From Streptococcus pseudopneumoniae (GTDB lineage Bacteria > Bacillota > Bacilli > Lactobacillales > Streptococcaceae): 64,000 nt of DNA. Location of the stretch: assembly GCF_001073085.1 (NCBI RefSeq), contig NZ_JVFV01000043.1, forward strand, positions 42,883 through 106,882, written 5' to 3'. Positions 40,501 to 48,023 of the stretch are shown in pieces. The notes below the pieces were generated by a model. It had not been told where the DNA came from. It worked only from the letters and a program-made list of their open reading frames with translations, and did not search any database. A program made the translations under genes and the position numbers. Each line of letters starts with the position of its first letter. Positions within the stretch are counted from its first letter, which is position 1.

Positions 40501-41645
40501 GAGAGAAGGTTTTTGATGTATTTGTAAAATGCTTCTTGAGTGGTCTTGCTATCGATGTATCCAGCATACCCCTCTTTAGATTGGTCAGAAAAAACTTCAT
40601 CATATTTTTCTGGAAGATTGTTTTTGATGAATTGTTTTAAAGCTGCCAAATCTTTTTGGTGATTTTCATAGCGCTCAATCATAGATGCTGACAGTGGAGC
40701 CTTGGTTGAAGGATCTGTAACGGTTAAGATTCCTGATAGAAGGATGGCGTCATAGAGTTTTTTAGCAACTAGAAAAAGATCAGCAAAGTCATCTCCAATT
40801 TGTCCGAGTAAGTTTTCCAAATCCTCATCATAGGTATCTTTAGAGAATTGTAGTGGGGCTTTTTCTTCTAAGTCAAAATGTTTTTTAAAATCAGCCTGAT
40901 TTCCTACAATTAACTTGAGAAATTCTGAAAACAAACCAGTGGATTTTTGATCAGGAAAGAGTTTTAGAACGCGTTCTCTCTTGGTAGATTTACTAATTTT
41001 ATCAGTAAAAATCGCTTCTACTTGTGCGTTTTGTCCACTAAGTGAACTTCCTTCAAAGGTGTTGTCGTAAATGCTTATAAACTCGTTAAAGATTTTTTGG
41101 ATATCATTGTTTTTAATATCAAAGGATTCTTCATATAAAAAATGTCCGCGGTATTTAATCATATGAGCTAATGTCAGATAGATTAAGCGCAAGTCAGCTT
41201 TTTCCTTCGAATCCGCTAGTTGCTTTCTCAAATGATAGATAGTTGGAAATTGCTTATAGTATTCTTTTTCTTCTGTCAAGGTAGCAAAAATAGGGTATTT
41301 ACTTCCTCTTTTATCCTCAGGGACTAAAAAGGAGTCATCTAATCGATGAAAGAAACTATTATCCACCTTGCTTATTTCCTCAGAAAAGATTTCTTGAAGA
41401 TAGCGAAGACGATTTTTTCGACGGGTATAGCGACGGCGTGCGGTTCGTTTTAGACGTCTATCTTCAGCAGTAGTCCCTTCATCAAATAATAAAGCTCCGA
41501 TTAGATTTTTCTTGATAAAGTGTTTATCAGTATTGCCCAGAACTTTCATCTTTTTCGATGGCACCTTATAGTCATCCGTAATGACGGCCCATCCGACGCT
41601 GTTAGTTCCGATATCAAGTCCGATAGAGTAAGGTTTATTGCTCAT
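37515..41645 (-). CDS. cas9: CRISPR-associated endonuclease Cas9 (type II-A)
   Basis: A 1376-residue RNA-guided nuclease of the SpCas9/St3Cas9 clade. RuvC-I is [15 protein letters not shown] with Asp11; the Arg-rich bridge helix [21 protein letters not shown] follows. [11 protein letters not shown] is Ruv[14 protein letters not shown] with the HNH His is mid-protein, and [13 protein letters not shown] is RuvC-III, so both nuclease centres look intact. The C-terminal PAM-interacting domain ends [22 protein letters not shown]. Counting back from the end, Asn1341 and Arg1343 (NVRY) occupy the places of SpCas9 Arg1333 and Arg1335, so the PAM probably differs from NGG. The protein is full length and heads the cas operon. 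Confidence 0.98.
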   Translation of the reverse strand: MSNKPYSIGLDIGTNSVGWAVITDDYKVPSKKMKVLGNTDKHFIKKNLIGALLFDEGTTAEDRRLKRTARRRYTRRKNRLRYLQEIFSEEISKVDNSFFHRLDDSFLVPEDKRGSKYPIFATLTEEKEYYKQFPTIYHLRKQLADSKEKADLRLIYLTLAHMIKYRGHFLYEESFDIKNNDIQKIFNEFISIYDNTFEGSSLSGQNAQVEAIFTDKISKSTKRERVLKLFPDQKSTGLFSEFLKLIVGNQADFKKHFDLEEKAPLQFSKDTYDEDLENLLGQIGDDFADLFLVAKKLYDAILLSGILTVTDPSTKAPLSASMIERYENHQKDLAALKQFIKNNLPEKYDEVFSDQSKEGYAGYIDSKTTQEAFYKYIKNLLSKIDGADYLLDKIEREDFLRKQRTFDNGSIPHQIHLQEMNAILRRQGEHYPFLKENREKIEKILTFRIPYYVGPLARGNRDFAWLTRNSDQAIRPWNFEEIVDKASSAEAFINKMTNYDLYLPEEKVLPKHSLLYETFAVYNELTKVKFIAEGLRDYQFLDSGQKKKIINQLFKEKRKVTEKDLIHYLHNVDGYDGIELKGIEKQFNASLSTYHDLLKIIKDKRFMDEPKNQEILENIVHTLTIFEDREMIKQRLAQYASIFDEKVIKTLTRRHYTGWGKLSAKLINCIRDRKTGKTILDYLIDDGYNNRNFMQLINDDGLSFKEIIQESQVVGKPDDVKQIVQELPGSSAIKKGILQSIKLVDELVKVMGHDPESIVIEMARENQTTARGKKNSQQRYKRIEDSLKILASGLNSNILKEHPTDNIQLQNDRLFLYYLQNGKDMYTGNPLDINHLSSYDIDHIIPQAFIKDDSLDNRVLTSSKDNRGKSDNVPSLEVVQKRKAFWQQLLESKLISERKFNNLTKAERGGLNERDKVGFIKRQLVETRQITKHVAQILDSRFNTKVNEKNQKIRTVKIITLKSNLVSNFRKEFRLYKVREINDYHHAHDAYLNAVVAKAILKKYPKLEPEFVYGDYQKYDLKRYISRSRDPKEIEKATEKYFFYSNLLNFFKEEVHYADGTIVKRENIEYSKDTGEIAWNKEIDFATIRKILSLSQVNIVKKTEEQTVGQNGGLFDNNIVSKKKVVDASKLIPIKSGLSPEKYGGYARPTIAYSVLVIADIEKGKAKKLKRIKEMVGITIQDKKKFEANPTAYLEEYGYKNINPNLIIKLPKYSLFKFNDGQRRLLASSIELQKGNELILPYHFTTLLYHAQRINKISEPIHKQYVETHQSEFEELLTTIISLSKKYIQKPIVESLLQQAFEQADKDIYQLSESFISLLKLTSFGAPGAFRFLGVEISQSNVRYQSVSSCFNATLIHQSITGLYETRIDLSKLGED

Positions 41646-41682
41646 TTAGTGTTCTCCTTTGAGTTATACTTTTTAAGTTCTT

Positions 41683-41698
41683 ATTAGCAAATGCTAAT
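41683..41698. promoter_or_regulatory. Palindrome in the cas9 5' untranslated region
   Basis: ATTAGCA-AA-TGCTAAT is a perfect 7-bp inverted repeat just downstream of the predicted cas transcription start and about 38 bp before the cas9 ATG. It could be an operator or a small RNA hairpin. Confidence 0.45.
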
Positions 41699-41715
41699 AT
41701 ATTAATCTTAGATAG

Positions 41716-41744
41716 ATTATATATCTTTTGACTATTAAAATCAA
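41716..41744 (-). promoter_or_regulatory. cas operon promoter
   Basis: On the minus strand TTGATT, 17 bp, TATAAT. The predicted start is near 41709, giving a leader of about 64 nt before the cas9 ATG, which has AAAGGAG as its ribosome binding site. Confidence 0.7.
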
Positions 41745-41755
41745 CAAAATATAAA
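41728..41755 (+). promoter_or_regulatory. Candidate upstream promoter for a long tracrRNA form
   Basis: TTGACT, 16 bp, TATAAA on the plus strand, interleaved with the cas promoter. A start at about 41762 would leave 11 nt before the repeat-like GTTTTA segment at 41773. The transcript is predicted only from these sequences. Confidence 0.4.
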
Positions 41756-41814
41756 ACGTTTCCAACGTGAAAGTTTTAAAATATAATGTTATTTTGTTTT
41801 ATATAGATTTTTTC

Positions 41815-41843
41815 TTGCTATTTTCTAAATAATAGTATAGAAT
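41815..41843 (+). promoter_or_regulatory. Promoter of the short tracrRNA
   Basis: TTGCTA, 17 bp, TAGAAT, placing the start at about 41850, exactly at the beginning of the anti-repeat. Confidence 0.65.
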
Positions 41844-41848
41844 ACAAG

Positions 41849-41966
41849 TGTTGGAACTATTCGAAACAACACAGCAAGTTAAAATAAGGCTTTGTCCGTA
41901 CACAACTTGAAAAAGTGAGCTCCGATTCGGTTGCTAGGAAGTCATCTGCAAAGATGGCTTTTTCTT
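41849..41966 (+). ncRNA. tracrRNA
   Basis: The anti-repeat TTGGAACTATTCGAAACAAC followed by ACAGC pairs with the CRISPR repeat, with one mismatch. It is followed by the core AAGTTAAAATAAGGCT, the nexus ending TTGTCCG, a hairpin around ACTTGAAAAAGT and a CCGATTCGG hairpin, the standard St3/Spy plan. The last of these lacks a T run. An extra hairpin, AAGTCATCT with AGATGGCTT, then a T run, seems to be the terminator. It lies about 200 bp from the cas9 start on the opposite strand, as in S. pyogenes. Confidence 0.92.
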
Positions 41967-42004
41967 TTTAAAGAGAGATGAGACAAGCGGTCTTTAAAAT
42001 CATA

Positions 42005-42051
42005 AAAACGCATAATATCAAGCATTCAAAAACCTTGATATTATGCGTTTT
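42005..42051. terminator. 18-bp perfect hairpin downstream of tracrRNA
   Basis: AAAACGCATAATATCAAG and its exact complement flank an 11-nt loop. A and T tracts border the stem, so it may end the DUF3278 operon arriving on the minus strand and any read-through from tracrRNA. Confidence 0.6.
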
Positions 42052-42128
42052 ATAATGGAAATATATTTAGTTGTTTCGTAAAATTGAGTTTTTCAAATTG
42101 GTTTATAACCCCTTATCCAAGCTTTCTC

Positions 42129-42668
42129 CTACTGTTCTTCATGTTCGGATAAAAAATAATAAGTCATAGTACCGAAGATTGATCCTACTCCAAGTCCTAC
42201 TAGTAGGAAAAAAGCGATCATTTTGAGTTCTAAAAACTGCAAGAAGAAATCTATGATCGAGTGATTTTCAAAAAGTACTTTTTTAGAAAATAGGATAAAT
42301 AAGTAGAGAGTTGTGATGCTAGTTCCAACTAACCAACTTCTTAACTTGATTTGCTGCTTGCTGTAAGTGATTTGTGGAATCTCGGATTGATCATCATCTT
42401 CTAAGTGGAGCCCTCTAGTAGAATATCTTGCCTTGAGACTGAGGGCAAAAATCATCAAGAAGTAGAGATAGGGCATAGCCATTCGAACGATTTCTATAAA
42501 GCGTCCGAACAAAATATAGAATAGGAAGAGAAGGAAGGAAGAGTAAAAGATTTGGACCATGGAACGGGCACAAGCCTTGTAGATGACCTCTTGACGGCAT
42601 TCATCAAAGGGTCCTTGGATATGAAAGAAATTTCGAAGTAAGCGAGTTGTTAAGTCTTCTTTTTTCAT
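42129..42668 (-). CDS. DUF3278-like membrane protein (second copy)
   Basis: A 179-residue protein with four hydrophobic segments (about 37-53, 62-79, 112-128 and 147-170). Its start (MKKEDLTTRLLRNFFHIQGPFDE) parallels that of the gene at 43033-43575 (MKKEPLNEKLIKRIYGISGPLDE), so the two are paralogues with conserved cytosolic N-termini. It is the last gene of a four-gene operon led by an XRE regulator. The function is unknown. Confidence 0.7.
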   Translation of the reverse strand: MKKEDLTTRLLRNFFHIQGPFDECRQEVIYKACARSMVQIFYSSFLLFLFYILFGRFIEIVRMAMPYLYFLMIFALSLKARYSTRGLHLEDDDQSEIPQITYSKQQIKLRSWLVGTSITTLYLFILFSKKVLFENHSIIDFFLQFLELKMIAFFLLVGLGVGSIFGTMTYYFLSEHEEQ

Positions 42669-42680
42669 GGTAGGGACCTC

Positions 42681-43022
42681 TTAATAACATTGTTTTTGAT
42701 TAACTTCTTTAAAGAGTTGATAGAGAGTATAGAAGTAGACTAGACTAAAAACAATACAGATGGTTAGAAATAGTAGATATCTCCAATCCATAGAATTCGT
42801 TATCAGTTGTGGGAAAGATACGAGGATAAAGCAGAGAGATGCGTTTAAGAGGCGTCTTTTTTTTGATTTAATTTTCTGTAATCTTTGTCCTTTGTTCAAG
42901 ACAGGAAGGGCTAAGAGGAAGATAATCAGAAAAGGACGCGTAATTTGGCCATAAACTAGGAAAACTGTCATAAAGATACTGATCAAAATATGGCTGAGAA
43001 TTAAAGTTAATAGTGATTTCAT
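42681..43022 (-). CDS. Small membrane protein of the XRE/DUF3278 cluster
   Basis: A 113-residue hydrophobic protein with four predicted helices. I place the start at MKSLLTLILSHILIS because TAGGAGG lies just upstream; a longer open frame would overlap the preceding gene. No family is recognised. It is located between the two DUF3278-type genes, 10 bp after the first and 12 bp before the second. Confidence 0.65.
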   Translation of the reverse strand: MKSLLTLILSHILISIFMTVFLVYGQITRPFLIIFLLALPVLNKGQRLQKIKSKKRRLLNASLCFILVSFPQLITNSMDWRYLLFLTICIVFSLVYFYTLYQLFKEVNQKQCY

Positions 43023-43032
43023 AAGTTTCCTC

Positions 43033-43575
43033 CTAATCGTCGTCTTGATCTTCTCTAGCTTTTTGAATACGAAGAGTGACGACAATATGCACTGTTAATA
43101 CGAAAAAGAAGGCTGCAACGATGGTTGACAAAATACTTCTTGTATTCAAAAGAGCGGTAAGATAGCTTTTGCTATCATCCATTAGGATATGGAGAAGTGG
43201 TATGCCAAAGAACATAAAGATTCCATAGAAAAGTCCAGCTTTAAGGCCAGGATTACGTAACTGTTTCTTTTCCTTCTGGCTCAACATATCAGGATCGATA
43301 GCAGCAATACCAGTTTTTTTAGTTTGACTAGTGACATAGAAAGCACAAACCATGGAAATCAGAAAGATAATGATTGGATATCCAAAAGCGACTACTTGGG
43401 GATATCTAAAAGAAAGGACAAAGGGAATAAGATTGCCTAAAGTCATGAGGTAAAAGAGAACCATAAAGATATTATTCCCGATGTGGTCAGCCTCGCGCCG
43501 TTTGTGTTCATCAAGTGGCCCTGAAATGCCATAGATACGTTTGATCAATTTTTCATTGAGGGGTTCTTTTTTCAT
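43033..43575 (-). CDS. DUF3278 family membrane protein
   Basis: A 180-residue protein starting MKKEPLNEKLIKRIYGISGPLDEHKRREAD, followed by two pairs of membrane helices (about 33-50, 59-76, 112-130 and 147-168) with a charged cytosolic loop between. The DUF3278 family is found in streptococci next to small XRE regulators, as here. It starts 14 bp after the regulator gene. No function is established. Confidence 0.78.
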   Translation of the reverse strand: MKKEPLNEKLIKRIYGISGPLDEHKRREADHIGNNIFMVLFYLMTLGNLIPFVLSFRYPQVVAFGYPIIIFLISMVCAFYVTSQTKKTGIAAIDPDMLSQKEKKQLRNPGLKAGLFYGIFMFFGIPLLHILMDDSKSYLTALLNTRSILSTIVAAFFFVLTVHIVVTLRIQKAREDQDDD

Positions 43576-43589
43576 TTTTCTTCTCCTTT

Positions 43590-43784
43590 TTAAAAATCAT
43601 CCTCCCAAAAGAGACTGTTGAGGTCAGTTTGGAGGCTGCGGGCGAGATTGAGACAGAGTTCCAAGGTTGGATTGTACTTGTCGTTTTCAATCATGTTGAT
43701 AGTTTGCCTCGAGACACCGATATCCTTGGCAAGTTCGAGTTGGGACTTGCCCAGTTCCTTGCGGAATTCTTTCACACGATTCAT
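43590..43784 (-). CDS. Small XRE-family transcriptional regulator
   Basis: A 64-residue protein that is almost only a helix-turn-helix: LELAKDIGVSRQTINMIENDKYNPTLELCLNLARSLQ. It belongs to the YgzD/YozG-like Cro/CI group. It is the first gene of the DUF3278 operon. Paired TGTCA/TGACA elements over its promoter suggest autoregulation. Confidence 0.9.
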   Translation of the reverse strand: MNRVKEFRKELGKSQLELAKDIGVSRQTINMIENDKYNPTLELCLNLARSLQTDLNSLFWEDDF

Positions 43785-43804
43785 GCTTCCTCCTTTTTAT
43801 TTAT

Positions 43805-43864
43805 GTCACATATATTTGACTATAGTATATTCTTTTGAAAATAAAATGTCAACTATTTTTGACA
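43805..43864 (-). promoter_or_regulatory. Promoter and paired operators of the XRE-DUF3278 operon
   Basis: On the minus strand TTGACA, 17 bp, TATACT. The -35 lies inside a perfect inverted repeat TGTCAA-N6-TTGACA (43847-43864), and a second one, GTCA-N8-TGAC (43805-43820), overlaps the predicted start. The same half-site in both points to one dimeric repressor, most simply the XRE protein. Confidence 0.65.
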
Positions 43865-44001
43865 TATTTTTAAAAGAATGTTGATGAGAATATTTCCATT
43901 ATAAAATCTTCTAGCAATTTTATGGTATAATGGAGAAAAGTACAGAATTATAAGAGTGAATTGGATAGACTGAAAGCTATCCACTAAAGAAAGAGCAGAA
44001 A

Positions 44002-44835
44002 ATGAACCATAAGATTGCAATTTTATCAGACATTCATGGTAACACGACGGCCTTGGCTGGAGTGCTTGAAGACGCTAAAAATTTGGGGGCGACTGAATAT
44101 TGGCTTCTGGGAGATATTTTTCTTCCTGGGCCGGGAGCAAATGACTTGGTGGCTCTTTTGAAAGACCTACCCATTACAGCATCGGTTCGAGGGAACTGGG
44201 ATGATTGTGTCTTAGAGGCTTTAGATGGGCAATATGGTCTAGAAGATCCCGAAGAAATTCAGTTTCTCAGGATGACTCAGTATCTGATGGAGCGCATAAA
44301 CCCCGAGCATATTGATTGGTTGAGAAAGCTACCTATGATAGCCAAGAAAGAAGTCGAAGGCTTGCGCTTCTCACTTTCTCATAATTTGCCTGAGAAAAAT
44401 TATGGTGGTGATTTGCTGGTTGAAAATGATACCGAAAAATTTGACCAGCTACTTGATGAAACTACTGATGTAGCCGTCTATGGACATGTTCATAAACAGC
44501 TCTTGCGTTATGGTAGCCAAGGGCAACAAATCATCAATCCAGGTTCGATTGGTATGCCTTATTTTAACTGGAAAGAGCTGAAAAATCACCGAGCCCAGTA
44601 TGCCTTACTTGAGATTGAAAATGGTGAATTGGTCAATATCCAATTTCGTAAGGTTGCCTATGACTATGAAGCAGAGTTAGAATCAGCCAAGGAAAAAGGC
44701 CTTCCTTTTATCGAAATGTACGAAGAACTACGTCGAGAAGGCAACTATCGGGGACACAATCTAGAACTCTTAGCTAGTCTAATTGAAAAGCATGGATATG
44801 TAGAGGATGTCAAGGATTATTTTGATTTTTTGTAA
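44002..44835 (+). CDS. Metallophosphoesterase (YfcE/calcineurin-like)
   Basis: A 277-residue phosphoesterase. The metal-binding motifs are ILSDIHGNTTAL (D-x-H), LGDIFLPGPG (GD), VRGNWDD (GN-D) and YGHVHKQLL (GH-x-H). The C-terminal region beyond about 240 is a short helical extension. Relatives act on phosphodiesters or as protein phosphatases; the substrate here is not known. Confidence 0.9.
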   Translation: MNHKIAILSDIHGNTTALAGVLEDAKNLGATEYWLLGDIFLPGPGANDLVALLKDLPITASVRGNWDDCVLEALDGQYGLEDPEEIQFLRMTQYLMERINPEHIDWLRKLPMIAKKEVEGLRFSLSHNLPEKNYGGDLLVENDTEKFDQLLDETTDVAVYGHVHKQLLRYGSQGQQIINPGSIGMPYFNWKELKNHRAQYALLEIENGELVNIQFRKVAYDYEAELESAKEKGLPFIEMYEELRREGNYRGHNLELLASLIEKHGYVEDVKDYFDFL

Positions 44836-44862
44836 AAGGTGCTTTAACGAACAGATACTAAA

Positions 44863-44891
44863 TAAACGATTGGACTAGCCAATCGTTTTTA
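44863..44891 (+). terminator. Terminator after the phosphoesterase gene
   Basis: AAACGATTGG pairs with CCAATCGTTT around ACTAG, followed by T residues. Confidence 0.88.
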
Positions 44892-44897
44892 ATATAT

Positions 44898-45100
44898 CTT
44901 ATTGTAATTGAGATTGATCTGGTAGGTAAGAACCACCGAGGTAAGTCTTGCTGAGTTTTTCAAGGGTTCCATCTTGGTAGAGTTCTTTGAGAACCTTGTC
45001 AAATTGTTCTTTAAATTCTTTTTGGTCGCTTGCAAAGATAATTTAGCTGTTTGGATTATCATTGCTTTCCAAGTCAACTACATTCAAGTTTAAACAACGG
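44898..45100 (-). pseudogene. Remnant of an amino-acid ABC transporter substrate-binding protein, C-terminus
   Basis: On the minus strand one frame reads NVVDLESNDNPNS, stop, IIFASDQKEFKEQFDKVLKELYQDGTLEKLSKTYLGG and a natural end. This is the typical tail of a solute-binding protein family 3 receptor. The in-frame TAA and the lack of any upstream part show that it is dead. Beyond it, 45101-45230 is AT-rich without recognisable coding. Confidence 0.7.
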
Positions 45101-45260
45101 TCTTGGATAATTTTTTGAAAATATTCGATAAATTTATTAAAGATTTTATAAATAGTGAACTCAATGAGCTTTTTAGCTTCAATAATTCGGTAAATGTTTG
45201 ACAATGAAATTATTTTATTTTAAAATACAGGTATCATAAAACTATTTAAAGGAGATAGTC

Positions 45261-45761
45261 ATGAAAAAACTTCTTACTGCGGGCCTTGTGCTCTTATCAG
45301 TTGCAACTTTAGCAGCTTGTGGAAATAAATCTTCTGATTCTGCAAGTAAAGCTTCAAGCTCGACTGAACAAACATCAGCTTCATCAAAAACAGATAACTC
45401 AAAGACAAACACATCTGAAGTTACTCTTCTAACAGATGAAGAAATTGACAACGCTAAAACAATTGGAGATATGAAAACTCTTTTTGGTAAGTTGATTGAC
45501 GGCTATAAGAAATATGTTGAAGAAATCGGTGACAAAGTTCCTGAGGCTCAAAAAGATGCTTATAAACAACAAGTAGAGCCTGCCCTTAACTCACTAGAGA
45601 CTTCAAGAAAAGCGTTTAATGATGGCTTGTCAAGCGCAGGTTCTGACGATACAGAAATGCCTGCAGAAGCACGTACTGTCTTTCTCCAACAGTTGAAGAC
45701 TGCACGTGATGGCATGAAACAAGCGATTGAATCTGCAAGTAAAATTGTATCAGCGCAATAA
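45261..45761 (+). CDS. Putative lipoprotein, function unknown
   Basis: A 166-residue exported protein. The signal peptide MKKLLTAGLVLLSVATLAAC ends in a lipobox, then a Ser/Thr/Lys-rich linker (to about residue 55) leads to a helical, acidic domain (TDEEIDNAKTIGDMKTLFGKLIDGYKK). It has AAAGGAG before the ATG. I recognise no domain. It is transcribed alone, with a terminator after the stop. Confidence 0.8.
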   Translation: MKKLLTAGLVLLSVATLAACGNKSSDSASKASSSTEQTSASSKTDNSKTNTSEVTLLTDEEIDNAKTIGDMKTLFGKLIDGYKKYVEEIGDKVPEAQKDAYKQQVEPALNSLETSRKAFNDGLSSAGSDDTEMPAEARTVFLQQLKTARDGMKQAIESASKIVSAQ

Positions 45762-45768
45762 TATGAGT

Positions 45769-45796
45769 AAAGTAGGCGACTAATCGTCTACTTTTT
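45769..45796 (+). terminator. Terminator after the lipoprotein gene
   Basis: AAAGTAGGCGA and TCGTCTACTTT pair around CTAA, followed by T residues. Confidence 0.88.
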
Positions 45797-45956
45797 CTTG
45801 TGCAGAAAGTTTTTATTATGGCTTACAACTAAATCGAAAAGCTTGTAATTCCTGATTAAGAGTTGGGATAAAGATCTCTACATTATGAAAAAACTCTGCA
45901 AGCTCTTTCAAAATATGGTAAAATGGAAGCAGTAGAAATAGAAAAGGAAATCAATT

Positions 45957-46562
45957 ATGAAATTTCTTGAGTTAAATAAAAAACGTCATGCGACAAAGCA
46001 TTTTATTGATAAACCGGTTGATCCCAAGGATGTTCGAACAGCTATTGAAATCGCAACCTTGGCACCAAGCGCTCACAACAGTCAGCCTTGGAAGTTTGTT
46101 GTGGTTCGCGAGAGAAATGCTGAGCTAGCAAAATTGGCTTACGGTTCAAACTTTGAGCAAGTAGCATCTGCCCCTGTAACCATTGCCTTGTTTACTGATA
46201 CAGACCTAGCCAAACGCGCTCGCAAGATTGCCCGTGTAGGTGGAGCAAAGAACTTCTCAGAAGAACAACTACAGTACTTTATGAAAAATCTTCCAGCAGA
46301 ATTTGCACGTTATAACGAACAGCAAGTCAGTGACTACTTGGCTCTTAATGCTGGGCTTGTAGCTATGAACTTGGTCCTTGCATTGACTGACCAAGGAATC
46401 GGATCAAACATTATCCTTGGTTTTGACAAATCAAAAGTCAATGAAGTCTTGGAAATCGAAGGACGCTTCCGTCCAGAGCTCTTGATTACAGTGGGATACA
46501 CAGATGAGAAGTTAGAACCAAGTTACCGCTTGCCAGTTGATGAAATTATCGAAAAAAGATAG
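45957..46562 (+). CDS. Nitroreductase family protein
   Basis: A 201-residue FMN-dependent oxidoreductase. KKRHATKHFIDKPVD and APSAHNSQPWKFVVV carry the flavin-binding Arg, Ser and Asn residues, and DQGIGSNIILGFDKSKVNEVL is the C-terminal family motif. It starts after AAAGGAAA and ends 10 bp before pepV, with which it is probably cotranscribed, as in pneumococcus. Confidence 0.92.
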   Translation: MKFLELNKKRHATKHFIDKPVDPKDVRTAIEIATLAPSAHNSQPWKFVVVRERNAELAKLAYGSNFEQVASAPVTIALFTDTDLAKRARKIARVGGAKNFSEEQLQYFMKNLPAEFARYNEQQVSDYLALNAGLVAMNLVLALTDQGIGSNIILGFDKSKVNEVLEIEGRFRPELLITVGYTDEKLEPSYRLPVDEIIEKR

Positions 46563-46572
46563 GAAGAAAAAA

Positions 46573-47973
46573 ATGACAGTTATTGATTTTACAGCAGAAG
46601 TAGAAAAACGTAAAGAAGACCTCTTGGCTGACTTGTTTAGCCTTTTGGAAATCAACTCAGAACGTGATGACAGCAAGGTAGATGCGCAACATCCATTTGG
46701 ACCTGGACCAGTAAAAGCTTTGGAGAAATTCCTTGAAATCGCTGACCGTGATGGCTACCCAACAAAAAATGTTGACAACTATGCAGGACATTTTGAGTTT
46801 GGTGAAGGTGAAGAAGTTCTTGGAATTTTTGCCCACATGGATGTAGTGCCAGCAGGTAGCGGTTGGGACACTGATCCTTATACTCCAACCATCAAAGATG
46901 GTCGTCTCTATGCGCGTGGTGCTTCTGATGATAAGGGACCAACAACAGCATGTTACTATGGTTTGAAAATCATCAAAGAATTGGGACTTCCAACTTCTAA
47001 AAAAGTTCGTTTTATCGTCGGAACTGATGAAGAATCAGGTTGGGCAGATATGGACTACTACTTTGAGCATGTAGGACTTGCAAAACCAGACTTTGGCTTC
47101 TCTCCAGATGCGGAGTTCCCTATCATCAATGGTGAAAAAGGGAATATCACAGAATATCTTCACTTTGCTGGTGAAAACAAGGGTGCAGCTCGTCTCCACA
47201 GCTTCACAGGTGGTTTGCGTGAAAACATGGTACCTGAGTCAGCAACAGCTGTTGTTTCAGGTGACTTGGCTGATTTGCAAGTGAAACTAGATGCCTTTGT
47301 TGCAGAGCACAAGCTTAGAGGAGACATTCAAGAAGAGAACGGCAAGTACAAGGTTACGATTATCGGTAAATCTGCTCACGGTGCTATGCCTGCTTCAGGT
47401 GTCAATGGTGCAACTTACCTTGCTCTCTTCCTCAGCCAGTTTGCTTTTGAAGGACCTGCAAAAGACTACCTCGATATTGCTGGTAAGATTCTCTTGAATG
47501 ACCATGAAGGGAAGAACTTGAAAGTGGCTCATGTGGATGAAAAGATGGGTGCCCTTTCTATGAATGCTGGTGTCTTCCGCTTTGATGAAACAAGTGCTGA
47601 CAATACCATTGCCCTTAACTTCCGTTATCCAAAAGGAACAAGTCCAGAGCAAATCAAGTCAGTTCTTGAAAACTTACCAGTTGTTTCAGTTAGCTTGTCT
47701 GAACACGGACATACACCTCACTATGTTCCAATGGAAGATCCTCTTGTTAAAACTTTGCTTGATGTTTATGAAAAACAAACAGGTCTTAAAGGTCACGAAC
47801 AAGTCATCGGTGGTGGAACATTTGGACGTTTGTTAGAGCGTGGTGTCGCTTACGGTGCTATGTTCCCAGATTCTATCGATACTATGCACCAAGCCAACGA
47901 ATTTATCGCCTTGGATGATCTCTTCAGTGCAGCAGCTATCTACGCTGAAGCTATTTACGAATTGATCAAATAA
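46573..47973 (+). CDS. pepV: Dipeptidase PepV
   Basis: A 466-residue M20-family zinc dipeptidase that splits imported dipeptides. The metal ligands lie in GIFAHMDVVPAG, YARGASDDKGP, VGTDEESGWADM and SPDAEFPIINGEKG, and HQANEFI near the end is the last ligand. I choose the start MTVIDFTAEVEKRK after AGGAAG; the longer frame overlaps the nitroreductase gene. The length equals that of the lactococcal enzyme. Confidence 0.94.
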   Translation: MTVIDFTAEVEKRKEDLLADLFSLLEINSERDDSKVDAQHPFGPGPVKALEKFLEIADRDGYPTKNVDNYAGHFEFGEGEEVLGIFAHMDVVPAGSGWDTDPYTPTIKDGRLYARGASDDKGPTTACYYGLKIIKELGLPTSKKVRFIVGTDEESGWADMDYYFEHVGLAKPDFGFSPDAEFPIINGEKGNITEYLHFAGENKGAARLHSFTGGLRENMVPESATAVVSGDLADLQVKLDAFVAEHKLRGDIQEENGKYKVTIIGKSAHGAMPASGVNGATYLALFLSQFAFEGPAKDYLDIAGKILLNDHEGKNLKVAHVDEKMGALSMNAGVFRFDETSADNTIALNFRYPKGTSPEQIKSVLENLPVVSVSLSEHGHTPHYVPMEDPLVKTLLDVYEKQTGLKGHEQVIGGGTFGRLLERGVAYGAMFPDSIDTMHQANEFIALDDLFSAAAIYAEAIYELIK

Positions 47974-48023
47974 TGATATAGAAGTCTGAGATTTAATGCT
48001 TAGACTTCTTTTTGGAGGAGAAA

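Noticed and set aside
41762..41772. CCAACGTGAAA as a guide that targets the cas promoter
   Set aside because: I found no second copy of this 11-mer flanked by NGG on either strand between 41645 and 41850. The long tracrRNA idea is kept, but this particular target is not supported.
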